Assembly: GCA_946479905.1 (NCBI GenBank)
Contig: CAMLIA010000001.1
Coordinates: forward strand, 14,296 to 78,295
Source: an uncultured Frankiales bacterium
Lineage (GTDB): Bacteria > Actinomycetota > Actinomycetes > Mycobacteriales > SCTD01
Reading direction: 5' to 3'
DNA length: 64,000 nucleotides
Numbering within the stretch: position 1 is the stretch's first letter; every line of letters begins with the position of its first letter. The translations under genes and the position numbers were made by a program. Below the pieces are notes generated by a model, which was given only the letters and a program-made list of their open reading frames with translations, was not told the origin of the DNA and did not search any database. Shown here piece after piece: positions 17,314 to 30,719 of the stretch.

Positions 17314-17317
<4 letters not shown>
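15098..17317 (+). CDS. MFS-like permease fused to LivF-type ABC ATPase (operon A)
   Basis: This is a 739-aa single open frame with two modules. Residues about 45-460 are a major-facilitator-like membrane domain with about 12 hydrophobic segments and a central loop rich in Glu/Asp. Residues about 490-725 are a LivF-type ABC ATPase: Walker A LLGTNGAGKST (about 525), signature LSGGEQQ (about 628), Walker B LLLIDELSLGLAP (about 650) and the H-loop region VLVEQSVNIAL. LivF is normally a stand-alone 230-240 aa subunit. A second protein with this architecture lies at 48.2-50.4 kb, so this is not a local sequencing error. Both ends overlap neighbours by 4 bp. It probably pairs with the LivHMG fusion in one complex (inference). 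Confidence 0.9.
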
Positions 17318-20585
<3,268 letters not shown>

Positions 20586-20589
<4 letters not shown>

Positions 20590-20993
20590 CCCAGTTCGCC
20601 CTGCAGGCTGTCGACCTTGTGCAGAATGAGCCGGTGGAGACCACTCCCTCGGGCCCGTCGCGCGCCACTGCGCTCGGGAAGAGGTTCGGCCGGGTCGTCA
20701 CCCAGGTGCGCAACATCCCGAACCTCGGCACCTGGGCCGGTGTCCTGCTCGCCGCCATCGGTGCGGTCCTGCTGGTCATCGCGTGGGGCCGGACGGCGGG
20801 GCTGACGAACGTCGGCCTGCAGATCCCCTACGTCGTCTCCGCCGGGTTCACCGGCCTGGGGCTGATCGCCACGGGGCTCACCCTGGTCAACGTCAGCGCC
20901 AAGCAGGCCGACGCCCGTGAGCGCAGCCGTCAGGTCTCGGAGCTCCGCGAGCTGCTCGCCGAGCTGCGCACCACCATCGAGGACGAGCAGTGA
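20586..20993 (+). CDS. Small two-helix membrane protein (operon A)
   Basis: This 135-aa protein has two hydrophobic segments (about 48-68 and 78-100) followed by a charged, helical C terminus (ERSRQVSELRELLAELR) likely to form a coiled coil. The ATG overlaps the upstream stop by 4 bp and its own stop overlaps the next gene. It resembles the next gene in layout (two TM segments then a charged tail), suggesting an ancient duplication or a heteromeric pair. No family recognised. The co-transcribed transporter suggests an accessory membrane subunit. Confidence 0.8.
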
Positions 20994-21298
20994 GGCGCCC
21001 CGCCTGGCTGCAGGACCCGGCAGCGCCCAGCCTGACGCTGTTCGCCGCGCTCGTCGTGGCCGGCTTCGTCGCCATCGGCATCGGGTGGAAGGTCGCGGCC
21101 CGCACCCTGTTCGTCCCCTTCCAGACCCCGGCTCTCGTCAGCGGTGGCATGGGTGGGCTCACCCTCATCCTGCTCGGCGCCGGCCTGGCCAACGTGCAGG
21201 CGGGGCGCCGGCTCGCGGCCGTCGAGCGCGCCGAGACCGAGGAGCTCCTCGACGAGGCTGCTGCCCTGGTCGAGGCGTTCAAGCGGGGCCGGGCATGA
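20990..21298 (+). CDS. Small two-helix membrane protein, probable paralogue of the upstream gene
   Basis: This 102-aa protein has two hydrophobic segments (LFAALVVAGFVAIGIGW and the GGMGGLTLILLGAGLANVQ region) followed by a short acidic helix (ERAETEELLDEAAALVEAFK). Like its upstream neighbour it ends in a charged helix following NV(S/Q)A. Both share the order TM1, 25-residue loop, TM2 then helix. The GTG start overlaps the previous stop by 4 bp, and the stop overlaps the next gene by 4 bp. No family recognised. Confidence 0.8.
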   Translation: MRRPAWLQDPAAPSLTLFAALVVAGFVAIGIGWKVAARTLFVPFQTPALVSGGMGGLTLILLGAGLANVQAGRRLAAVERAETEELLDEAAALVEAFKRGRA

Positions 21299-22272
21299 GG
21301 CGCGCGGTCGTGCGGGTCGTGACCGCCACCTTCGTCGCCGGCAGCGCGGCTCTCGCGTTCGCCCCCATCGCCTCCGCCTCGTCGACGGAGTCGTCGCTGT
21401 CCCCCTCGGCCGAGGCGTGGTACCAGCCGAACCCGACCTGCCTGACCCCTGCCGGCTGCGTGACCACGTCGACGCTCCCGGCCCAGCCGCCGGCGCAGCC
21501 GCCCGCGGCCTCGCCCTACCCCGCCGGGACGATGCACGTCGGCGTCTCGCTCGGCCAGGAGACCGCGCGCAGCTACCTCGGCTTCGCGTTCAGCGGGCTG
21601 CTGGGTCCGGTCACCGCCGGCACGCTCAACGTGCCGCTGGACGTGACCCAGAACGACGGCAGCAGCAGCCCCGAGACCGCGAAGGTCATCGTCTGCCTCG
21701 TCACGGCTCCCGTGACGGCCAGCGAGGGCACGACCGACACGCCGCCCAAGACCGACTGCGCCGGCTCGGTCCCCGCGAAGTACGTCGCCACCCCGACGCC
21801 GCACCTCACCGCCGACATCGGGTCGCTGGGCGGCAAGCTGTCGTCGGCGAGCGGCCTGGCGCTGCTCCCGGACGCGACCAAGGCCGCCCCGTCTGACGCC
21901 TGGCGGGTGGTGTTCTCCGCCCACACGCGCACCGACGCCGCCAAGACCGCACCGGCCAGCCTCACGCTCAGCGTCGACGAGGCCGCGCCGATCGTGGACG
22001 TGCCCGTCGACGAGCCGGTCGCGCAGCAGCCCTACGTCAGCGCGGTGAAGCCCGTCACCGGCACCGGCTTCGCCGGCCCGCCGATCTCCACCCCGGTCAC
22101 CGAGCCGACGGTCGACACCCCGACCGAGATCGCTCCGGTCCCGGCGGCCAGCGCCCCGCGGCTCGTCACCGTCGGGTACGCCTACCCCGCGGTCTGGCTG
22201 CTCCCGCTGGCCTTCCTGGTGCTCGTGCCCGCGACCGCCCGCGCCCTCACCAAGGACCTCAGCACCCCCTGA
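21295..22272 (+). CDS. Exported protein with C-terminal membrane anchor (operon A)
   Basis: This 325-aa protein has a clear N-terminal signal peptide (about 1-28, cut near ASASS), a Pro/Ala-rich linker (AQPPAQPPAASP) and a beta-rich domain (about 60-230). A Pro/Thr-rich stalk follows, then a hydrophobic C-terminal segment (VWLLPLAFLVLVPATA) with a short basic tail. This suggests an extracellular domain held at the membrane. The ATG overlaps the upstream stop by 4 bp. It ends operon A just before a strong hairpin. The analogous slot in operon B is filled by another Pro-rich anchored protein (44.6-45.4 kb) of different sequence. Function unknown. Confidence 0.8.
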   Translation: MRRAVVRVVTATFVAGSAALAFAPIASASSTESSLSPSAEAWYQPNPTCLTPAGCVTTSTLPAQPPAQPPAASPYPAGTMHVGVSLGQETARSYLGFAFSGLLGPVTAGTLNVPLDVTQNDGSSSPETAKVIVCLVTAPVTASEGTTDTPPKTDCAGSVPAKYVATPTPHLTADIGSLGGKLSSASGLALLPDATKAAPSDAWRVVFSAHTRTDAAKTAPASLTLSVDEAAPIVDVPVDEPVAQQPYVSAVKPVTGTGFAGPPISTPVTEPTVDTPTEIAPVPAASAPRLVTVGYAYPAVWLLPLAFLVLVPATARALTKDLSTP

Positions 22273-22283
22273 CCGCTCGGCGA

Positions 22284-22340
22284 TGAATGCTTACTGGGAT
22301 TGCGCTTCCGCGAGGAAAGCGCAATCCCAGTAAGCGTTCA
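22284..22340. terminator. Long inverted repeat, probable bidirectional terminator
   Basis: Two 24-nt arms (22284-22307 and 22317-22340) are complementary except for one position that can form a G-U pair in RNA, and enclose a 9-nt loop. The inner 19 bp are perfect. The element lies between the convergent ends of operon A (stop 22272) and the carbinolamine dehydratase gene (stop 22349). No T-tract follows on either strand, as is common in GC-rich actinobacteria. Confidence 0.7.
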
Positions 22341-22348
22341 CGGGCGGG

Positions 22349-22582
22349 TCAGAGGAGGGCGTCGACGGCTTCGGCGAGGGCGTGGTCCTTCGCGGTGATG
22401 GCGCCGCCGGCGTCGTGGGTGTTCACGGCGAGCGTCACGGTGCGCCAGCGGATGTCGATGTCCGGGTGGTGGTTGTGCGCCTCGGCGACGTCGGCGACCT
22501 TGCGGACGAACTCGATCGCGGCGGGGAACGACTCCAGCTCGACGACCCGCGTCAGCTTGCCGTCGCGCTCCTCCCAGCTCAT
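22349..22582 (-). CDS. phhB: Pterin-4a-carbinolamine dehydratase, short form
   Basis: This 77-aa protein regenerates the pterin cofactor of phenylalanine hydroxylase by dehydrating 4a-hydroxytetrahydropterin. It keeps the active-site segment EAHNHHPDIDIRW and the THDAGG..T..D ending of the family. It is shorter than the usual 95-105 residues because the N-terminal helix is missing. The ATG at 22582 overlaps the hydroxylase stop by 4 bp, leaving no room for a longer start without a large overlap. It is translationally coupled to phenylalanine hydroxylase. Confidence 0.9.
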   Translation of the reverse strand: MSWEERDGKLTRVVELESFPAAIEFVRKVADVAEAHNHHPDIDIRWRTVTLAVNTHDAGGAITAKDHALAEAVDALL

Positions 22583-23463
22583 GCCGCGGTCTTCAGCGAG
22601 GCGATGCTGTCGTCGGTGCAGCTGTCCCAGAAGCCCCCGACGACGTCCTCGACCTGCGTGAAGGACTCGGCGGCGTAGAGCAGGTCCTGGTAGACGGTGA
22701 TGTCGTAGTCGGTCGTGCCCATCGCGACGACGTCGAGCGGCTTGATCGTCATGCCGCGGAACTCCTCGATCTCGCCGGGGCTGGACAGGATGCCCGCGCC
22801 GTAGGTCTTCAGCTCGCCGTCCTCGTACACCACACCGAACTCGAGGGTGAACCAGAAGACCTTGCTGATGAACTGCAGGGCCTCGTCGGTCTCGACCCGG
22901 TTCACGGCCCGGCCGGCGGCCTCGTAGAGCGCGGTGAACCGCGGGTCGGCCAGCGTGTTGCCGTGCCCCACGACCTCGTGGAGCACGTCGGGCTCGGGGG
23001 TGTAGAGCGGGACGGAGTGGTGCCGGACGTACTGGGTGGACCAGAAGGCCTTGTCGGCGAGGGACCCGTAGAACTCGCGCAGCGGCACCAGACCGGCCGC
23101 GGGCCGGTAGCGGAAGCCCGTCAGCGGGGCCAGCAGCGCACTGACCTCCTCCAGCTGCGGGATGCGGTCCAGCGGCAGCTGCAGGGCCTCCTTGCCGTCG
23201 AGGAACTCGCGGCACGCGTAGGTGCGGTGCTTGTCCGCCAGCGCCTCCGACACGACCCGCCACACCTCGTGCTCGGCCTCGGTGTAGTCGGCGGTCGGGC
23301 AGGGCTCACCCGGCTGCCACTGCGAGGCCAGCGTCGCGAGCGCGTCCCGGCGGGCGCGGTACTCGGGGTCGGCGAAGCCGGGGTGGCCCTTGCCGAGCTG
23401 GACCTTCAGGGTGCCGTCGTCGTGCTCGACGACCGGGGCGAAGTACTGCGCTTCCTCGAACAT
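22579..23463 (-). CDS. phhA: Phenylalanine 4-monooxygenase (monomeric bacterial type)
   Basis: This 294-aa non-haem iron, tetrahydropterin-dependent hydroxylase converts phenylalanine to tyrosine. The iron-binding facial triad is visible as H162 and H167 (HEVVGH) and E208 (FWFTLEFGVV). Pterin-contact segments such as LTGFRYRPAAGLVP match the aromatic-amino-acid hydroxylase fold. No ACT regulatory domain is present, as expected for bacterial enzymes. The ATG at 23463 begins MFEEAQYF. It is divergent from an Lrp-type regulator and coupled to the dehydratase. It feeds tyrosine into the homogentisate genes at 26-30 kb. Confidence 0.95.
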   Translation of the reverse strand: MFEEAQYFAPVVEHDDGTLKVQLGKGHPGFADPEYRARRDALATLASQWQPGEPCPTADYTEAEHEVWRVVSEALADKHRTYACREFLDGKEALQLPLDRIPQLEEVSALLAPLTGFRYRPAAGLVPLREFYGSLADKAFWSTQYVRHHSVPLYTPEPDVLHEVVGHGNTLADPRFTALYEAAGRAVNRVETDEALQFISKVFWFTLEFGVVYEDGELKTYGAGILSSPGEIEEFRGMTIKPLDVVAMGTTDYDITVYQDLLYAAESFTQVEDVVGGFWDSCTDDSIASLKTAA

Positions 23464-23468
23464 GGTCA

Positions 23469-23509
23469 CCAGTGTGATCGGTTGTACGACGAGAGGCCAA
23501 CCGCACTGG
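23469..23509. promoter_or_regulatory. Interrupted inverted repeat between phhA and the Lrp-type gene
   Basis: CCAGTG-4-CGGTTG (from 23469) is mirrored by CAACCG-CACTGG (ending 23509). Both 6-bp halves are perfect, with a 4-nt insertion in one arm. It lies immediately upstream of the phhA start and within the promoter region of the divergent Lrp-type gene, a likely regulator binding site. Confidence 0.4.
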
Positions 23510-23554
23510 ACGGGTTGCTGCGAGATGGCCCTAGACAGGGCAGGATGTCCAGTC

Positions 23555-23986
23555 GTGGACGACACCGACCGGCAGCTGCTGGACGTTCTGCGCGCCGACG
23601 CCCGGATCTCGATCCGGGACCTGGCCGCGCGCGTGCACGTGTCGCGGGCGAGCGCCTACGCCAGGGTCAAGCGGCTGCGGGACACCGGCGTCATCCGCGG
23701 GTTCACGGTCGACGTCGACCCGGCGGCGCTGGGGCTGGGGCTGCCGGCGTACGTCCACGTCCGCATCAAGCAGAACTCGTGGAAGACGTTCCGGCAGAAG
23801 GCGTGGGCGCTCGAGGAGGCCGTGCACGTGGCCCTGGTCGCCGGTGACTTCGACTGCGTGCTGCTGGTCCGCACCCGCGACGCCGAGCACCTGAGGGTGC
23901 TCGTGCTGGAGCGCATCCAGTCATTGCCGGAGGTGCTGGCGACGCAGACGGTGCTCGTCTTCGAGGAGCACACCGGCGGGGGGTGA
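23555..23986 (+). CDS. Lrp/AsnC-family regulator, divergent from phhA
   Basis: This 143-aa protein has an N-terminal winged helix-turn-helix (about 1-55; DLAARVHVSRASAYARVKRL) and a C-terminal RAM/ACT-like ligand domain (about 65-143). Lrp/AsnC regulators respond to amino acids, and this one faces phenylalanine hydroxylase. It probably controls phhAB in response to phenylalanine or tyrosine (inference), possibly through the inverted repeat at 23469-23509. The GTG at 23555 starts the conserved DDTDRQLLDVL segment. An in-frame ATG at 23525 would add ten residues. Confidence 0.9.
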   Translation: MDDTDRQLLDVLRADARISIRDLAARVHVSRASAYARVKRLRDTGVIRGFTVDVDPAALGLGLPAYVHVRIKQNSWKTFRQKAWALEEAVHVALVAGDFDCVLLVRTRDAEHLRVLVLERIQSLPEVLATQTVLVFEEHTGGG

Positions 23987-23988
23987 GG

Positions 23989-24093
23989 TCAGAGGGCGGC
24001 GAGCTGCTTGCGGAAGCGCCGGACGAGCAGGAAGCGCTCCGCGCAGCGACTGCAGAAGACACCGGCCAGAGCGCAGCAGCACCACGGGTTCAC
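23989..24093 (-). CDS. Possible Cys-rich microprotein
   Basis: A 34-codon frame begins at the GTG at 24093 and encodes five Cys within 15 residues (CCC...CSRC) followed by a basic helix (ERFLLVRRFRKQL). The Cys pattern could bind metal. It fills the otherwise empty 163-bp gap between the Lrp-type gene and the AI-2E-type gene. There is no clear ribosome site, and an in-frame TTG further upstream could extend it. Coding status is uncertain. Confidence 0.25.
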   Translation of the reverse strand: MNPWCCCALAGVFCSRCAERFLLVRRFRKQLAAL

Positions 24094-24149
24094 GGGTGAA
24101 CTGTCCGTTGCGGGTGGGTTTCCCGTCAAGGGGGGCAGGATGATCGGTC

Positions 24150-27186
<3,037 letters not shown>

Positions 27187-27221
27187 TCGAGCTCCGCTCG
27201 CAATCGAGGAGAGGCGAAACA

Positions 27222-28376
27222 GTGCCCTACTACCGGTCTGTCGGTGACGTCCCCCGCAAGCGGCACGTCCAGTTCCACCAGCCCGACGGACGGTTGTACG
27301 CCGAGGAGCTGATGGGTGAGGAGGGGTTCTCCTCCGACTCCGCGCTGCTCTACCACCGCGAGCTGCCGACCCGGATCGTCAACGCGGTCGCGGCGGGCAC
27401 CGACGCCCCGGAGCTGGTGGCCCCGGAGGTGCTGCTCCCGCGGCACCTGCTGACCCACAAGCTGCCCACCGGCAACGACCTCGTCGCCGGCCGCAGCGTC
27501 CTCATGGGCAACGGCAACGTGCGGCTGTCCTACGCCGCGGCGACCGAGGACTCCGGCCTCTACCGCGACTCCGACGGCGACCTGCTGGTCTACGTCGAGT
27601 CCGGGTCCGGTCGCCTCGAGTCGGTGTTCGGCGTCCTCGACATCGGCCCGGGCGACTACGTCGTCGTCCCCACCGGCACGACCCACCGCTGGTGCGTCAC
27701 CGACGGCCCGCTGCGCACCCTGGTGGTGGAGGCCCGCGGCCACGTCACGGTCCCCAAGCAGTACGTCGGCGCGCACGGCCAGATCCTCGAGGCGTCGCCC
27801 TACTGCGAGCGCGACTTCCGGATGCCGACGGAGCCGCTCCTGGTCGACGGTGGCGAGACCGACGTGCTGGTACGACGGCGCGGCCGGCTCACGACCTACA
27901 CCTACGCCTCGCACCCGTTCGACGTCGTCGGCTGGGACGGCTGCCTCTACCCGTACGCGCTGAGCATCCACGACTTCGAGCCGATCACGGGACGGCTGCA
28001 CCAGCCGCCGCCGGTGCACCAGACCTTCGCCGGACCTGGCTTCGTGGTCTGCTCGTTCGTCCCGCGGCTGCTGGACTACCACCCGGAAGCCGTGCCGGTG
28101 CCGTACAACCACAGCAACGTCGACAGCGACGAGGTGCTGTTCTACTGCGGCGGCGACTTCACCTCCCGTGCCGGCAGCGGCATCGGCCAGGGCTCGATCT
28201 CCCTGCACCCGGGCGGCTTCGTGCACGGCCCCCAGCCCGGGTCGGTCGAGCGGGCCCTGGGCAAGGCGGCCACCGACGAGCTCGCCGTCATGGTCGACAC
28301 CTTCGCCCCGCTCGACCTCGCCCCCGCGGCCTACGAGGTCGAGGACCCCGGCTACCCCTGGACCTGGGCTCGGTGA
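27222..28376 (+). CDS. hmgA: Homogentisate 1,2-dioxygenase
   Basis: This 384-aa cupin-fold iron dioxygenase opens the homogentisate ring to maleylacetoacetate. Family segments are visible: PYYRSVGDVPRKRHVQF at the N terminus, GDYVVVPTGTTHRW in the N-terminal cupin, and the metal region NHSNVDSDEVLFYCGGDF and HPGGFVHGPQPG at the C terminus. The GTG at 27222 is preceded by a GAGGAGAGG ribosome site. It is shorter than the about 430-440 aa proteobacterial and human enzymes, a size common in actinobacteria. Its stop overlaps the next gene by 4 bp. Confidence 0.95.
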   Translation: MPYYRSVGDVPRKRHVQFHQPDGRLYAEELMGEEGFSSDSALLYHRELPTRIVNAVAAGTDAPELVAPEVLLPRHLLTHKLPTGNDLVAGRSVLMGNGNVRLSYAAATEDSGLYRDSDGDLLVYVESGSGRLESVFGVLDIGPGDYVVVPTGTTHRWCVTDGPLRTLVVEARGHVTVPKQYVGAHGQILEASPYCERDFRMPTEPLLVDGGETDVLVRRRGRLTTYTYASHPFDVVGWDGCLYPYALSIHDFEPITGRLHQPPPVHQTFAGPGFVVCSFVPRLLDYHPEAVPVPYNHSNVDSDEVLFYCGGDFTSRAGSGIGQGSISLHPGGFVHGPQPGSVERALGKAATDELAVMVDTFAPLDLAPAAYEVEDPGYPWTWAR

Positions 28377-29023
28377 AGCTGCTCGAGGGACTGGTCGACG
28401 ACGCCGGCCTGTTCCCCCCGACGTCACTGCCGATGGCCGAGGCGCTGCAGCGGCACCGGTCCGTCTCGCACCCGATGCTCACCGGGCGGTTCCTCGTGCC
28501 CGGTGACCGGCTGGCCGAGCTGTCCGCGCTGCTGGACGCGCCGATCGACGTGCACGTCATCGGCCCTGGCTCGACCGACGACCCCCGCATCCGCGTCCTG
28601 GCACGCGAGGGCCTGACGGCGGGCGAGATGCCCTGCTACGTCGAGGGACCCGACCCGGGCAGCTGCTTCGGCAAGGTCCGGTGCGCCGGCATCTCGGACG
28701 CCGACCTGGCGCTGTTCATCGACCGCGCCGCGGCGGAGTCACGGCCCTTCAAGGCCACGGCCGGCCTGCACCGCGCGGTCCGCGGCTGGGACGGACCGGG
28801 CTTCCACGGCTACCTCAACGTGCTGCTCGGGGTCGCCTTCGCCCTCAACGGCGGCCGGGCGATCGAGGCGATCCGCGAGGACGACCCTGACGTGCTGGTC
28901 CAGGAGGCGCGGCACCTCACCGACGACCAGGTGACCGCCGTACGGTGGCTGCTGCACTCCTACGGGTCCTGCGACACCACCCAGCCGTTCCTCGACGCAC
29001 AGGAGCTCGGCCTCGATGCCTGA
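28373..29023 (+). CDS. Uncharacterised protein between hmgA and fahA
   Basis: This 216-aa soluble protein of unknown function starts with GTG in a 4-bp overlap with hmgA and overlaps fahA by 8 bp, so it belongs to the same pathway transcript. A recognisable conserved element is FKATAGLHRAVRG followed by GFHGYLNVLLGVA (about 125-160), found in an uncharacterised bacterial family. There are no Cys-dependent glutathione-transferase motifs and no signal peptide. A maleylacetoacetate isomerase is the only enzyme of the homogentisate pathway not seen in the window, and this gene sits exactly where one would expect it. An isomerase or pathway-accessory role is therefore a testable inference. Confidence 0.75.
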   Translation: MKLLEGLVDDAGLFPPTSLPMAEALQRHRSVSHPMLTGRFLVPGDRLAELSALLDAPIDVHVIGPGSTDDPRIRVLAREGLTAGEMPCYVEGPDPGSCFGKVRCAGISDADLALFIDRAAAESRPFKATAGLHRAVRGWDGPGFHGYLNVLLGVAFALNGGRAIEAIREDDPDVLVQEARHLTDDQVTAVRWLLHSYGSCDTTQPFLDAQELGLDA

Positions 29024-30095
29024 CAAGGGGTTCGACCGGACCACCCTCCCGTACGGCGTCTTCAGCACCGGCGACGGGCCGAAGCGCATCGGGGTGGCCG
29101 TCGACGACGGCGTCCTGGACCTCGCCGCGCACCTCGGGCCGAGCTGGCAGACCGACAGCCTCAACAGCTTCCTGGCGCAGGGGCCGGCGCGCTGGCACGA
29201 GGTCCGCACGGTCGTGCGCGGGCTGCTGGACGAGCCGCTGCTGCACGACGTGACGATGCACCTGCCGTTCGAGGTGGCCGACTACGTCGACTTCTACGCG
29301 AGCGAGCAGCACGCCACCAACCTGGGCCGGATGTTCCGACCGGACGGCGAGGCGCTGCTCCCGAACTGGAAGCACCTGCCCGTCGGCTACCACGGCCGGG
29401 CGGGGACGGTCGTGGTGAGCGGCACCGACATCGTTCGCCCGTGCGGCCTGACGCTGCCGGGCCCGGAGTACCGCCCCACGGCCAAGCTCGACGTCGAGGT
29501 GGAGGTCGGGTTCGTCGTGGGCGTCGGGTCGGAGCTCGGCACGCCCGTGCCGACAGGCGACTTCGCCGAGCACGTCTTCGGTGTCGTGCTGCTCAACGAC
29601 TGGTCCGCGCGCGACATCCAGAGCTACGAGTACGTCCCCCTCGGGCCGTTCCTGGGGAAGAGCTTCGCGACGAGCATCAGCCCCTGGGTCGTCCCGCTCG
29701 ACGCCCTCGACCGGGTGCCCGCGCCGGTCCAGGAGCCGGCCGTCTCGTCGTACCTCGAGACCGACGGCGACTGGGCGTTCGACCTGACGCTGGAGCTGGC
29801 CCGCAACGGCACCGTCGTGAGTCGCCCGCCCTTCGCCGGGATGTACTGGACGGCTCCGCAGATGCTCGCGCACCTGACGGCGAACGGGGCGTCGCTGCGC
29901 ACCGGCGACCTGTTCGCGAGCGGCACCATCAGCGGCGACGAGGTCGACCAGCGCGGCTCGTTCATCGAGCTGAGCTGGAACACCGAGTTCCTCGACGACG
30001 GCGACGTGGTGACGATCAGCGCCACCACGGGAAGCGGCCGGTACCTCGGCGAGGTCACCGGGCGCATCGTTGCGCCGCGGAGCTACCGCCCGTAG
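29016..30095 (+). CDS. fahA: Fumarylacetoacetase (FAH family)
   Basis: This 359-aa hydrolase cleaves fumarylacetoacetate (or maleylacetoacetate in some bacteria) to acetoacetate and fumarate or maleate. The C-terminal FAH domain contains the Glu-rich metal site KLDVEVEVGFVVG, the LLNDWSARDIQSYEY segment, the Lys at GPFLGKSFATS and the closing FLDDGDVVTI. The N-terminal SH3-like domain covers about residues 10-110. The ATG at 29016 lies inside the end of the upstream gene. It terminates the tyrosine operon and overlaps the convergent secreted-protein gene by 13 bp. Confidence 0.93.
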   Translation: MPDKGFDRTTLPYGVFSTGDGPKRIGVAVDDGVLDLAAHLGPSWQTDSLNSFLAQGPARWHEVRTVVRGLLDEPLLHDVTMHLPFEVADYVDFYASEQHATNLGRMFRPDGEALLPNWKHLPVGYHGRAGTVVVSGTDIVRPCGLTLPGPEYRPTAKLDVEVEVGFVVGVGSELGTPVPTGDFAEHVFGVVLLNDWSARDIQSYEYVPLGPFLGKSFATSISPWVVPLDALDRVPAPVQEPAVSSYLETDGDWAFDLTLELARNGTVVSRPPFAGMYWTAPQMLAHLTANGASLRTGDLFASGTISGDEVDQRGSFIELSWNTEFLDDGDVVTISATTGSGRYLGEVTGRIVAPRSYRP

Positions 30096-30670
30096 GTGAA
30101 GGTCGCCTGCGACTCGGCCTCGTCGAAGACCCCGAGCACGAAGACGCTGCTCGAGGCGTAGAAGTCGGAGATCCTCGTGCCGGCCTTGAAGACGTTGTCG
30201 ATGGTCCAGGTGATCGACCGCCGGTCGCCGGCCACCTCCATCGTGCCGACGGTGATGCTCTTGCCCGTCGGCTTCGACGCCTGGCACACCGCCAGCGACG
30301 AGGTCCCCGCGCCCAGCTGGATCGTGCTCGAGTCGCCGCACGAGGCCGAGGCCGTCATGGTCACCGTGATGACGATGCCCTGCTGCAGCGGAGCGGCGAG
30401 GTGCAGGACCACGTCGAAGCCGCTCGGCTTCCGCAGCCGGCCGGTGCCCTTGTAGCGGTTGACGAGGTCGATGCCGGTGATGTCCGCGCCCGCGACCTCC
30501 GCGGGCCCGGTGGCCACCGACGGCACGGGCAGGCCGATCTCCTGGCTGTTCGTGCCGTTCGCGTCACCGGTGGCGTCGGCGATGTGGAAGCGCTGGGCAG
30601 CAGCCGCCGACGGGTGCGTGAGCACGAGCAGCGCGGCGGCGGTCGCGGCAAGGGCGGGCAGGCGTCGCAT
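30083..30670 (-). CDS. Secreted protein of unknown function
   Basis: This 195-aa protein has a typical Sec signal peptide (about 1-25, cut near SAAAAQ). The mature beta-rich part begins FHIADATGDANG, with two Cys (CGDSSTIQ and AVCQA) that could form a disulfide. No catalytic motif is recognised. It lies convergent with fahA and 49 bp downstream of the stop of the binding-protein pair, so it may be transcribed with them or alone. Confidence 0.8.
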   Translation of the reverse strand: MRRLPALAATAAALLVLTHPSAAAAQRFHIADATGDANGTNSQEIGLPVPSVATGPAEVAGADITGIDLVNRYKGTGRLRKPSGFDVVLHLAAPLQQGIVITVTMTASASCGDSSTIQLGAGTSSLAVCQASKPTGKSITVGTMEVAGDRRSITWTIDNVFKAGTRISDFYASSSVFVLGVFDEAESQATFTYGR

Positions 30671-30719
30671 ACCCGCACCGTTCGACGTACCGGCACGAGA
30701 TCCTGCTCGGCCGCCGGCT

